From Pogona vitticeps (taxonomy: Eukaryota; Chordata; Lepidosauria; Squamata; Agamidae), in the NCBI RefSeq assembly GCF_051106095.1, contig NC_135785.1, positions 219,901,045 through 219,965,044 of the forward strand: 64,000 bases of DNA. Reading direction: 5' to 3'. The notes beneath the pieces were generated by a model that saw only the letters and a program-made list of their open reading frames with translations, had not been told where the DNA came from and searched no databases. The translations under genes were made by a program, and so were the position numbers. This document shows, piece by piece, positions 35,528-47,117 of this stretch (position 1 is the first letter of the stretch; every line of letters starts with the position of its first letter).

Positions 35528-35690
35528 AATATTTTAGTTGTTGTTTTCCGCCATCAAGTCACTTCCAACTTATGGTGACCCTAAAATGTCCTGCCCTTCT
35601 CAGCTCTTGCAAACTGAAGCCTGTGGTTTCCTTCAGATAATCAGTCCATCTCATATTTGGTCTTCTTCTTTTCCTGCTGCCTTCTGTTTA
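35528..35690 (-). mobile_element. SINE/LINE tail fragment of the GACTTGACRG group
   Basis: TTTTCCGCCATCAAGTCACT TCCAACTTATGGTGACCCTA is the reverse complement of the shared tail of the SINEs at 20800, 32465, 33199 and 48842. The following 100 bases do not look like the SINE body, so this may be the donor LINE's 3' end. Confidence 0.6.
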
Positions 35691-35694
35691 GATC

Positions 35695-36450
35695 CCTTCA
35701 AATCTCCTGAAATTTCAAAAGATAAAGCAGCTACAGAGTTGGCTGCCCTTTTCCTTCCCACCCCACTTTTTTCCTCCTTGCTTGGAGCTTTCCTCAGTCA
35801 GAGCAACTGCCGTATTGAAATCATCCCAATATAGTGAGGTGCTGCTGGCAGTTTTCATATATACATGGCATTATCCAACGTGATGTTCCAAGTGTCATTG
35901 AAGATCTTTTAGGCGAGGGCACATCTTTTCATTCAAGTGATACTGTATGTCTATTTTTACAGAGCTTCCTGTGCATTAAGATCCAACCTCAAAAGGAAAC
36001 TTCCCACACGTTAATAGAGACTTACTCATTTCATTTTCATACAGGCAGTAACATTGCCAAATGAACTTTTATAATTGATATAATTTTGTAAAACAAACCT
36101 CCTGTGGTAAAAAAAGGGAAGGAAACAGGGGAGGCCAAAAGCTTCATTGCTGCTTGCATTGAACTCTTTAAAAGACTTGGAAAAGGAGGGCCTTATATGT
36201 ATGGAGGAGTGTGTACACCCACACACATCCACACCCACCCACACACCAACAAAAGCTTTCCATGGCCAAGAGTAGTAGTGCCCTGTTGTTCATACATATG
36301 AACAGTGTCTCTGCTCCTCAGACCTGCTCTATCTCCTCCTTTGTATCTCTCTAAATAAGAGAAAGATTTTATTTCTTTTACCCCATTGCATAAAAATAGC
36401 TGGAAAGACTTTCACCAAATTTGGAGAGCCAGTTTGGGCTGGTCTGACTT
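35695..36450. other. unassigned noncoding sequence
   Basis: No recognised gene or repeat; a short CA-rich patch lies at 36217-36250. Confidence 0.45.
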
Positions 36451-36452
36451 AA

Positions 36453-36484
36453 AAACAAACAAACAAACAAACAAACAAACAAAA
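36453..36484. repeat. (AAAC)n microsatellite
   Basis: About eight AAAC units. Confidence 0.95.
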
Positions 36485-36499
36485 AACCCTACATGGTAT

Positions 36500-36572
36500 A
36501 CTATTTATTTTATTTATTAATTAAATTTATACCCCACCCATCTAGACTGAAGTCTACTCTGGGCGGCTACTA
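36500..36572 (-). mobile_element. L2-type 3' end
   Basis: CTATTTATTTTATTTATTAA, TTTATACCCCACCCATCTAG and CTACTCTGGGCGGC form the reversed 3' terminus common to L2 LINEs and SINEs that borrow it. Confidence 0.7.
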
Positions 36573-36574
36573 CT

Positions 36575-38380
36575 GTGTCCCTCCCAGTTTATTTCTCTAA
36601 AACAGTTAGATAGCTGTTCTCTAAATTTGGAGAGTATGTTAGGGATAGTCTGACTTGAAATATGGAATTTGTGGTATACGTACATGAAAGTTACTCTGGC
36701 ACCCTGAAGGCCGGTCTACTAATTTGTTCTTGCCTACAGAATTGTGTGCAAGTAAGAGACTGTGTAATGTAGTGAAGAGGATGTTGGACCGGGATTCTGG
36801 ATATAAGACCCACAAAGAGAATAATCTGGCACAGCACTATAAAGATTTCAACGAGTTCAGTTCATGTTGGGACATACACCATAATTTTGTGGATGAAGGG
36901 CTCGGAATGTTCTTTATCCATGATCCATGCCAGCTGGGGTTTTTTGGGGAGTTGTAGTCCTCACAGAAAACTTACATACCTTCCAGAATTTAAATACACG
37001 AGATGTGGTGATAACCAGTAACTTTTGATGGAAAAAAGAGAGAGACTGTCCCATATAGATGGCCAGGTCTATCAAACATTAGTTAGCTTTGAAAACTTAA
37101 TGAAAGAAGCATGTACTTCAGGAGCATCTGGACTAGAGAGTAGTTAGCAGCAGATACAAGACTAATGCATAATGCAGTGAAGATCCAGTTGGTTGGGCAC
37201 ATGGAACTGTTGTTTCCAGTTAGAGCAAAGGCATAGTCACTTGCAATAGTGGCTTGATTCCTGAGATCCAGTAAGCTAGAGGAATGTTTAACAAAATGAG
37301 ATTTAGGATTACACATACCCAGAAAGAGAGAGAGAGAAAGAGACAGAGGGAGAAAAAAAGAATTACAGCCATCTTAATAACAGCACACTGTAAAAGTATC
37401 TAGGAAAGATGTGCTGATTTTGACTATTTATTTGGCACAATATTCTTTTTAGTGCTGATACTTTATTCTCTCACCTTCCAATTGATCACCGTACCTCTAT
37501 GAATGCAGTTGTTGCCGGCACAGTATTCTTTGAAGACAATTTATAACATCAAGGGAGTACAGAGTGTATGCAATCAAAAGGTTCACTATTCTAGTTCTAG
37601 CACTACATTTTAGGGGTGTGGGTGGGCATTAATTTAAAAAGGAGGAGAGTATGCTTTGCTTAGCAGGTTGAGAAACCCTAACATGTCATATTGCTTAGTA
37701 TTAATATTGGCCAGAGAGTGTTAATAAAACAAACACCTTGTGTCTTGGCACTTGAACTTGAAGAGAAGATTGGAAGCCATAAATGGGGGTGGAAAGCAGC
37801 TGATCTTGGTTTGCTGATTGAATGGAACCAATCAATCTTTTTAAAAACATTGAAAATGTTCTTAGTCAAACTGAAATATGCTCTTCCTACAACCACTTCT
37901 CATGTATAAGGGTTTGCTCTCACAAGCCAAACCAAAAGATGTTTCCCCTCCGCAAAAAAAGGAGCCGGTAATGGCATTCATGGAAGAACTTATGCTTCAT
38001 TACAAAAACAGCAACTCCAAGCTCCCATCTGTGTAGCCTCATCAATAGATGTTGATGGCACCAAAATTGTTACTGGAGAGAGCACATACATCATATCCAA
38101 AGACAGAGAGGGAAAGGAAGGGCTTAAAATACATGACGGTAATACGAAGATAACAAGAGCCCTTCTAGATCAGAGAAAGATGCCCTCTCAGACAGCAGAT
38201 CTGGGCCATACCAAATTGTTAGTAATTAGTTTTATTATTATTCTGTTTTCATTGCCAGTGATGGGGAGAAGTCCTTGTGGGACTTCCTGCCTCATGTGCT
38301 AAAATTATGTGAAAGGATCTTAAGTCACTTTTAACCAATTTTATTTGGTCTACATTTTCATGAATTACAGCCACCTGATG
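36575..38380. other. unassigned noncoding sequence
   Basis: No gene found. At 36925-36962 CCAGCTGGGGTTTTTTGGGG AGTTGTAGTCC is hAT-like MITE debris; at 37320-37362 a purine-rich simple repeat (GAGA/AAAG). Otherwise unplaced. Confidence 0.4.
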
Positions 38381-38389
38381 TTCTCCATA

Positions 38390-38731
38390 GGTAAAGGTTC
38401 CCCTTGACAATTTGTCCAGTCGTGTCCAACTCTAGGCAGTGGTGCTCATCTCCATTTCCAACCCATAGAGCCAGCGTTTGTCCGCAGACAATCCTCCGTG
38501 GTCATGTGGCCAGCGTGACTAGACATGGAACACCATTTACCTTCCCACTGAGGTGGTCCCTATTTATCTACTTGCATTTTTGCATTTTGCATGCCTTCGA
38601 ACCGTTAGGTTGGCGGGAGCTGGGACAAGCGACGGGGGCTCACTCCGTTGTGTGGATTCGATCTTATGACTGCAGGTCTTCTGACCTTGCAGCACAGAGG
38701 CTTCAGCAGTTTAACCTGCAGCGCCACCACA
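38390..38731 (-). mobile_element. Sauria SINE, full length with TSDs
   Basis: The plus strand begins GGTAAAGGTTCCCCTTGACA and ends AACCTGCAGCGCCACCAC, the exact reverse of the Sauria SINE layout at 572. An 8-bp repeat TCTCCATA flanks it at 38382-38389 and 38732-38739. A CCATAA-type repeat follows on the right side. Confidence 0.92.
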
Positions 38732-38927
38732 TCTCCATAACCATAACCATAATGAATTTATAATACTGATAAACCTTGATCCAAACTGCTGCCTTTACAG
38801 GTGTTCTTCATTTGCAAGTAAGTTTGTGAACCCCTGATGTGGTCTAAGGCCATCATGAATGGAGAAAAAAGGTTAAAATTCCCCCATTGATATTAATGGA
38901 GATTTTTTCTTGTTTTAGAGCCTTCTC

Positions 38928-39110
<183 letters not shown>

Positions 39111-39111
39111 C

Positions 39112-40545
39112 TCGAGCCAATAGATCCACCACTGACATGGTATTCTTCCTCAGACAGTTGCAGGAGAAATGCAGGGAACAACAACAGCCGCTCTTTGTGG
39201 CCTTCATAGACCTCACAAAGGCCTTTGATTTGGTTAGCAGGGATGGCCTTTTTAAAATCCTTCCCAAGATTGGATGTCCACCTCGACTCCTTAACATCAG
39301 CAGGTCCTTCCATGAGGAAATGAAAGGCACTGTAGTTTTTGATGGCTCAACATCAGATCCCTTTGACATCCGAAGCGGAGTGAAACAGGGCTGTGTCCTC
39401 GCACCAACCCTTTTTGGGATCTTTTTTGCTGTCATGCTGAAGCATGCCTTTGGAACTGCAACAGAAGGTGTCTATCTCCGGACTAGATCAAACGGAAAGC
39501 TCTTTAATCTCTCTAGATTGAGAGTGAGGACCAAAGTCCAACTGAAATGCATACGGGACTTCCTCTTCGCAGATGATGCAGCCATTGTTGCCCATTCTGC
39601 TAAAGACCTCTAACAACTCATGAATCGTTTTAGCAAGGCCTGTCAAGACTTTGGACTAACAATCAGCCTGAAGAAAACACAAGTCATGGGCCAGGGCGTG
39701 GACTCACCTCCCTCTATTACCATCTCTACACAAGAATTGGAGGTTGTTCATGACTTTGTGTGTCTTGGCTCAACAATCTCTGACACCCTCTCTCTAGATG
39801 TCAAGCTGGATAAACGCATCGGGAGAGCAGCTACCATGTTCTCAAGACTCACAAAGAGAGTATGGCTCAATAAGAAGCTGACAACATATACCAAGATCCA
39901 GGTACATAGAGCCTGTGTCCTGAGCACACTCCTGTACTGCAGTGAGTCCTGGACCCTTTGTGCACGGCAGGAAAGGAAGCTGAACACCTTCCATATGCGT
40001 TGCCACCGACGTATTTTTGGTATCACCTGGTAGGACAAAGTTCCAAATAGAGTAGTCCTAGATCGAGCTGGAATTTTTAGCATGTATACACTACTGAAGC
40101 AGCGACGCCTACGTTGGCTTGGGCACGTCGTGAGAATGGCTGATGTTCGGATTCCAAAAGATCTCCTGTATGGAGAATTAGTGCAGGGAAATCGCCCCAG
40201 AGGGAGACCACAGCTTCGATACAAGGACATCTGCAAGCGGGATCTGAAGACCTTAGGAATGGATCTCAACAGATGGGACATCTTGACATCTGAGTGTTCA
40301 GCCTGGAGGCAGGCGCATGGCCTCTCCCAATTTGAAGAGACCCTTGTCCAGCAGGCCGAGGCAAAGAGGCAGTCCCGAAAGCAGCAAAATCAGGGAGCTG
40401 GACAGGGGACAGATTGTATTTGTCTTCAGTGTGGAAGGGATTGTTACTCTCGAATTGGCCTTCTCAGCCACACTAGATGCTGTTCCAAGTCCTCGATACA
40501 GAGCACGATACCATAGTCTTTAGAGACTGAAGGATGCCATCGTTT
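39112..40545 (+). mobile_element. RTE-like non-LTR LINE, RT to zinc-knuckle end, two stops
   Basis: One frame runs through the whole element. It shows ANRSTTDMVFFLRQLQEKC, LFVAFIDLTKAFDLVSRDGL (motif A), VKQGCVLAPTLFGIFFAVML (motif B), FLFADDAAIVAHS (FADD box), LTISLKKTQVMGQG, then VCLGSTIS and the tail RRLRWLGHVVRM...RGRPQLRYKD, ending in CLQCGRDCYSRIGLLSHTRC, a Cys/His cluster. Only two stops interrupt about 1.4 kb: TAA at 39611-39613 and TAG at 40031-40033, each one base from Gln codons. It is 5'-truncated, lacking endonuclease and N-terminal RT. The clade is judged by the RLRWLGH tail, shared in layout with Bov-B; exact family not known to me. Confidence 0.85.
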
Positions 40546-40549
40546 GTTC

Positions 40550-42810
40550 ATGCTTCTTTGCTCAGTATAAGTCTTTTCCCCTCTCCTTTGTCTGTTGGAG
40601 TCAGTCAGTCAGAAGCAGTCAGTCTATTGAGGCCTGTTGCTGAAAATCAACCAGTCATGTTTGTTCAGTTTGATATAGGTCTGTTTAACTGTAAGTAAAC
40701 GAACCTGTTCTTCTTTCTCTTATTTAGGTCTCAGAGTGAGTTATTGAGACAGTAAGCACTAGAGAAAAGGGGATGGGCTACTTTGGGGAACTTGAAGGTA
40801 ATTTGGCTCTGTTAATCCCTGCACTTCTTCTGCCAGCTAGAGGAATTTAACCAAAAATTCAAAACTCTCCAACATGAATGGCTCCCATAGTTACTTATCA
40901 GTAAAGCAAATGTAAGAGCTGCATCCAAATGTTATGCATTTAACAACATTTTCTTTTTTGGGCTAGAACTTTCAGATCCCCTTAGCCTGCATGGTTAAAG
41001 GATTCTGGATACTGCAATCCTGAAAATAACTTTTTGAAGCTGTGACTGGACATGATTTGTATTTTGCTTCTTGGTTTCTGTCATATAAGTCAAAAGAATC
41101 TTTTCCTGGGCAATTTTCAAGGGAAACGATGGAAGCTGTCACTTGGAATGTTTTATACATATAATGTCTTGTCTTGGGGACAGGGATAATAAACTTCAAC
41201 CACATCATTTTATTTTCTGCAGAACAAAATCATGTCTCCCGTGACATAGGAAAATGCACAAGGTATTGTACAACACCATTTGCACATCCAGTAGTTTGCC
41301 AGATATGCCTTTTATGAGAATCTACAATGGCTTGTCTCATTTTCCAAGGAGCATAACACCAAGGTTAGACTCTTGATGTGGGCAAAAAGAAAAAAAGAAC
41401 AAAATTTCAGTACAGAAAGTACTTTGCAAAAAACTATATTGGGAAAAAAAACAGGTATTGAAGAACATGGGTTAGAGGTAATGACAATCACCCACAGTGT
41501 AAATGTGAAATATGGATTTTTATGATGGCCCATTTACTTTTTATCTTTTAGCCATAACATCTCTTTCAAGTACTCTTTTTCTTGCTTAGTCTTGTTCTTC
41601 CAGCCTGCATTGTTTCCCAATATTCAGTTATTCAGCTGGCCTGATGTGCCCAGTTGCTAGGAAACATATTCCTTTTCTTTCTTACTTTTTTTCAACATAA
41701 CATAGGTTTTTTCCTGCTATGGCAGCATCTTCTCTTCCAGCCTTAGGCATCTTGTTGCCATAGCAGCAATACACCTTACTTGCAGTGCAGCTTCTGATCA
41801 TAATTGTGTAATCCTTAAGACTTACAGGCATTGGCTGAGAATTGCCTGGATGCCTTCCCTCTTCCTCATCTCTTATTCCTGGCCTCTCTTCACTGTCCTT
41901 CTCCAATTTTCTCCAGTAAAATAAATATATTAAGAATTGTCATGTAGAAAGGACGATAGTTTCTACGTCTTCCCTTTCCTGATTTGAATTGGAGATGGAC
42001 AAAACTTCATGCTGCAAATCCATTTAGCATCTCAAGAAACAAGAATATCTCCATCTCTACAGTGGCAAAGCGGACTTGGCCCAGCAAGACAGTAGTGTCC
42101 TGGCATGATATAGCATAGCATCAGGTTACAGCACTAAGCTCTATCAGTGCAAGCAGCAGCTCAGGCTGGCAACACTGCCAACCAGTCTAATGGAAGCAGC
42201 ATGAGCTAACTTGGACACTGAAAGGCAGGGACCTCCCAGCTATCTCACTGCTGCTATTAAAACTCGTGGGGTGGGGAAAAGAAAGAAACAGGAAGGTTGG
42301 CTTGGTTTCTGATTCACCCCCATCGACACGCATCTGTTTGGAGCCAGTTGATAATCTGCATATAGGGAACAGCTTTTGCAAATGTCCTTACTGAGACAAA
42401 AGACTAAGGCAATAGCAGTGCAGCATCTGTTCATGGCTTAAAATGCTACTTTTTTTTAATATGTAGGGATTATTTTCCCATGTATGCAAGAATATATTGT
42501 AGAAAGTGGCTGTATAGTGGTGTGATTCATGTAAGGATAACAGACTATTATTCTAGGCATCATGAGTCTACTAGGGAGTTAGAGCCATAGATTATCAACT
42601 AACCAGAAAGGTTTTCCATGTGTTGAAGCAAGGCAAGCCTGTTCAGCCTTAAAGGTTGAAACCCTGGCTGGTTATGGAGCCACACTTTCATCACAGACAT
42701 ACACAATGCAGAACCACAAATGCTCGCATACATACAGTACACTGTTCAAAACCTCTCAAGTCTTCACTATTTTCATCCAAACATATAATCAGTGCTCCTT
42801 CCATACACTC
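40550..42810. other. unassigned noncoding sequence
   Basis: No gene. 40600-40625 has CAGTCAGTCAGAAGCAGTCA, a short CAGT-type repeat. 40975-41030 contains reversed hAT-MITE wording (AAAGGATTCTGGATACTGCA). Confidence 0.4.
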
Positions 42811-42814
42811 TCAG

Positions 42815-43165
42815 CTGAATGTGGAATGATGAGTAACTCCCTCCCATGGACAGCCAAGTTGGCCCCATCTTTGCTGTCCTTCTGCAAGCAGGCAAAGACC
42901 TTTCTCTTCAGGCTGGCTTTCCCTTAGTATCTGGCTGCCTAAGTGGGATTTGTAAATGGATTGTTGAACCTCACTGCTTTGAATGTGTTTTGGTGTTGCT
43001 TTTGCTTACCTTTTTTAGTGCAGTGTTTGTTTGATTCTTTTAGTATTTGTATACTTATTACTGATAGCTTCACATACTATCTTTTAATGATGTCAGCTGC
43101 TTTGGGTCCTTTTTAAGGAGAAAGGTGGGGTAAAAATATTTAAAATAAATAAATAATAAATAAAC
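42815..43165 (+). mobile_element. L2-clade LINE, ORF end and 3' UTR
   Basis: Plus-strand translation NSLPWTAKLAPSLLSFCKQA KTFLFRLAFP then stop matches the L2 C-terminal WNSLP...SFRxxLKTxLFRxAFP. The 3' end reads TCAGCTGCTTTGGGTCCTTT and GGAGAAAGGTGGGGTAAAAA followed by an AATAAATAAATAATAAATAA tail, the classic L2 terminus. Confidence 0.9.
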
Positions 43166-43169
43166 AGTT

Positions 43170-43419
43170 AACATGGAAGCAAGGGAGCAGTATCCCTCTG
43201 CTCCACTCCAGCAACCAACTGACCAGCTGGGTTGCATGTGTGGTCCAGTTTTTTCAGAGGTCTAAAGCAAGATATGAAGATTATGTGCTCTGGCCTAAGG
43301 TTGTGTGCAGCTACTCCATATTACACACCCCCTGTCATCAAATGATTGTTGGCAACAAAGGAGAAACCAGCCTTCTCCCTTCCTTTTCCATCCCCTGCCT
43401 CCACCACCACTCCCACAAG
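43170..43419. other. short unassigned interval
   Basis: Between the L2 and CR1 copies; nothing recognised. Confidence 0.5.
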
Positions 43420-44115
43420 TTTTTCTTGAATGCCTCCACTGTTGGAGCACTCACCAACTCCTGAGGTAACTGGTTCCACTGTCTTACTGCTCTAACAGTT
43501 AGGAAGTTGTTCCTGATATTCATCTGAAATCTGGCTTCCTTTAACTTGAGCCCATTGTTGCGTGTCCTGCACTTTGGGATGATTGAGAACAGATCTTGCC
43601 CCTCCTCTGTATGACAGCCTTTTAAATATTTGAAAAATGCTATCATATCACCCCTCAGTCTTATTTTCTCAAGGCTAAACATGCACAGTTCTTTCATCCT
43701 TTCCTCATAAGACTTGGTTTTCCAGCCTCCTGATCATCCTTTTTGCTCTCCTCCTCTTGTTCCAGTTCGTTAGAATCCTTCTTGAAGTGTGGTGTCCAGA
43801 ACTGGACATAATATTCAAGGTGAGGCCTAACCAGTGCTCAATAGAGGGGAACTAGCACCTCACAGGATTTGGAAACTATTAATGCAGCCTAAAATAGCAT
43901 TTACCTTTCTTGTAGCCACATCACACTGTTGGCTCATATTTAGCTTGTGATCTACTACAATGCCAAGATCCTTCTCGCTCATAGTTTTCCTGAGCCAGAT
44001 ATCTCCCATCTTGTAACTGTGCAATTTGTTTCTTTTCCCAAGGTGCAGTACTTTGCACTTATCCCTGTTGAATTTCATTCTGTTGCTTTCAGCCCAATGC
44101 CCCATCCTATCTGAA
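43420..44115 (-). mobile_element. CR1 LINE, ORF2 C-terminus
   Basis: Reverse-strand pieces read WAESNRMKFNRDKCKVLHLG and KTMSEKDLGIVVDHKLNMSQ (44105-43860) then RGDMIAFFKYLKGCHTEEGQ DLFSI, RTRNNGLKLKEARFQMNIRN and FLTVRAVRQWNQLPQELVSA (43697-43420). This is the CR1 ORF2 C-terminus in order, with a few frame interruptions. The 3' UTR is missing, because homology stops at CTTGAATGCCTCCACTGTTG. Confidence 0.93.
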
Positions 44116-44139
44116 GGATGATTTATTTAGTAGGAGGTT

Positions 44140-45260
44140 TCTGCTTTTCTGCTTTCAAAAAACAAAGAAGTACCAGAGCTCAAAGATGCTGAATGGAAAT
44201 GGCACCTTACCTTTCTGACAGATGTAACAGAGCTACTCAACAGTTTCAACATGCAAATTCAAGGAAAGGGGAAGCTCATTTGTGATATGTGTTCACATGT
44301 GAAAACATCTGAAGTAAAATTATACATCCTCATTAAACAAGTGAAGGAGGAAAAGTTCTGCCATCTCCTCACAACTTAGAAACTGTTGGCAGAAAAACCA
44401 GCAGTTGTATTCCCAAACAAAACATGTGTGGATTCACTGCAAATTTTTGCGAAAGCAGTTTTAAAGTAGATTTAAAGAGCTTCATCTCCATGAACAGTAC
44501 ATACAGATTTTCTGGAAGCCATTTTCTGTTGACATTGAAACTGTTGATCCAATTTACCAGTGGACTGGCTGGACTACAAAACTGTGACTCTCCGAAAGAA
44601 CCATTCAAGTCAGCCTTACTAATTTCTATGCATCTCTCTCCTCTGAGACATATCTTAATCTCACGAACCATGCACTCAAAATGGCAACCATCTATGGCAG
44701 CACCTATGTCTGTGAACAGACTTTTTCTTAAATGGAACATCTGAAATCTCCAACCAGATCCAGCCTAACGGATACACACTTGCATCACTTGTTACATCTA
44801 GCAGTCCCAAATATGGAGCTGGACATTGACCATCTCATTAGCCAAATATTAATAAGCTTATGTTGATTAAAATTGTTCTTCATTTTAAATATTGTATTGT
44901 TTTTGCCTTGGTTTTTTTTTTTGCGCTACAAATAAGATATGTGCAGTGTGCATAGGAATTAGTTTGGATCAAGTAAAAAAATGGACTCAGAAGAAAATAT
45001 TCAAATATAGACAAATAATTAGCTAAAATATATTTTATTAATAAAAACTTAAAAATACATTCCAATTCCCTCCTACAAATTTTAAAACATATCCTACTTT
45101 CTTCACTTAAAAACTCATTCAAATAATTAATTCACTCCTATCAAGTAAAAAAAAGGACCTGGGTCCTTTTTTTTACTTGATCAATTTGTTCATATATTTT
45201 TTTCAAACAGTCTGAGGGACAATGAACTGGCCCCCTGTTTAAAAAGTTTGAGGACCCCTG
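44140..45260 (+). mobile_element. hAT transposon 3' half (GTF2IRD2/EPM2AIP1-like transposase)
   Basis: The plus strand reads EWKWHLTFLTDVTELLNSFN, MQIQGKGKLICDMCSHVKTS EVKLYI near 44190-44320, then after stops HEPCTQNGNHLWQHLCL in one frame and HALKM-x-IYGSTYVCEQTFS across shifts, then TDTHLHHLL and DIDHLISQ. This is the C-terminal third of a hAT transposase related to those domesticated in GTF2IRD2 and EPM2AIP1. The 3' terminus is AAGTTTGAGGACCCCTG ending at 45260, a hAT inverted repeat (CAGGGGTCCTCAAACTT). The 5' part is lost at the CR1 junction. Confidence 0.85.
45140..45181. repeat. perfect 20-bp inverted repeat, 2-bp spacer
   Basis: ATCAAGTAAAAAAAAGGACC and its exact reverse complement are separated by TG, inside the 3' subterminal part of the hAT element. 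A third, direct near-copy (ATCAAGTAAAAAAATGGAC) is at 44968-44986. Confidence 0.95.
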
Positions 45261-45264
45261 TTAT

Positions 45265-46750
45265 AGGAAAAGGAACAAATAATCTAGCAGTACCTGAAAG
45301 ACTCAAGTTTACGACCTGACCATCGGGGGGGGGCGAGACAGGGGGATGTCCTCAGAGCAATGTAAGAGACAGCATTTGTTGAGTGGCTCCAAAGCAACAT
45401 GGTGCCCACATGTTGTCCTTGCACCTCTGTCTCCCCCTCAGTCAGAAGTTCCCTTGCTTTGATTCAGGGAGCAAGCATTTTCAGGTAGACCTGAGAGATA
45501 TGTTTTCCTCTCAGTTCCATCTGGTAAGAACTTAACAAACCCATGCCCTATTGCTGCGATTTCTCTCTACATCAGTGTCCATCTTTTAGGTTCCAGGAAG
45601 GTAGTGCCCTGCCAGGCATTATTTTTCACCACCTCACTGGGCGTTGGGCCAGACCCAATTTGTGGGGAAAGACCCAAGTGCTCTTCTCCAATCTCTTTGG
45701 GGAACCTCTTTAAGGGATCATGTGGTGAAGGCTATCGGAACCTACTTTACTCCAAGTGGCATTGGTACCACACAGCAGTTTTCATAACGGTGGATCCTAC
45801 ATCCTGTCATCCTGGGGTTCCTTGGGAAGTTTCTTATGGTGGTGGCTTATTAGTTAAGAAGCAGATCATTCCAGAGGAAGAGATCTGATTTTGACCTCAC
45901 ACCCCTTTTAAATAAATGAATTGTTGTCTTTTATTTTTCTTGATGGACAGGGAGGATCAGTGGCATGGTGTGGGCAGAGAAAGAGGAAGTTGGAAAGACT
46001 TTGGATCTACAGGATTCAAACCCCCATCACTTGGACCACACCTTCAACAAGGAGAAATCTCTAGACCAGTCTTAAAACAAAGTGCTGGAAAGAGAAAGAT
46101 GTGAGAATGAATGTAAGTGAATAAGCCAATTGTCCAGCTACACAACCAGACACAAAGGGTAGCAGCAGGTTGAAATATTTCCAATTTGGTAACACACTGT
46201 ATTTTTCTTCTCCTATTTGTGTGTTGTATATATATGTGTGAATGCTTGCTTTCTGGCCTCTTTGTGTACCATAAGAATGCATGTAGGTGTGTGTACTAGA
46301 GTAAACATGGCTCCTCTATCACTTCTGTCCTGCTAGCGGTTCAGGACTCAAGAACACGACCTCTGGTTATTAGCCTTCCAAGATCCTTAAAAGATTTGTG
46401 CAGATATGACACTAAATATTGGAACTGAAGATTTCTGAAATATCTTAAAATATGACCTGTTTCTTTAAATATGATCTTTGGTTGAATTCATCACACTGAT
46501 CTTTCTTGGAAGGTGGTGCTGAAGAAAAATGTGTATTAACAAGTTTCAGAGGAAATGGCAACCATTTATTATGTACTGGAATCAATCTATGGGCTGTCAA
46601 TCTCATAAGGTTTCCCCACATTATATAACTGATTGTATTATTGTTTCATGAAATTTAAATTGTAATGTTGAATTAATTTAAATTTTAAAGCAGGGGCAAA
46701 GTATAAGTAATTCAGTATTCTCATTCCATTATTCATGGTGCAAGCCACAA
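45265..46750. other. unassigned noncoding sequence
   Basis: Includes a 94-codon open frame at 45604-45888 with no recognisable domain, a G run at 45326-45335, and otherwise AT-rich sequence. Confidence 0.4.
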
Positions 46751-46754
46751 GAGA

Positions 46755-46823
46755 ATAATAATGTTAATATTAATATTAATATTAATAATATTGATATTAA
46801 TATTGATAGTATTAATAATAAAT
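46755..46823. repeat. (TTAATA)n-type AT-rich repeat
   Basis: Irregular TTAATATTAATA and TTGATATTAA units, partly self-complementary. Confidence 0.85.
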
Positions 46824-47117
46824 AGTGTTGTGAATATCTTAACACTGAAAGTGCCATTGGAACAGATCGTTGGGTGAATTTTCTTCCCCACTACAGCCAC
46901 ATGTGGCCCTTACCCAAAAGATGGAGCTTATGTAGTGCAGAAGAACTTGGGAAAGTTAATCTTTGTCCCGAGAAACATTTGCAAGATATCATTAAGACAA
47001 CCTGCTAGATATAGAAGGCACCCACCAATTGGTCAGTTGGTCCATTTATATAATACTCAGCAGTCAATAAGCATTTCAGCAAGAGTAAGAAGTTAATATT
47101 GAAAAACTTGTGCTGAA

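Noticed and set aside
45604-45888. 94-codon ORF as a small gene
   Set aside because: No domain or family resemblance; likely chance in a less AT-rich patch.
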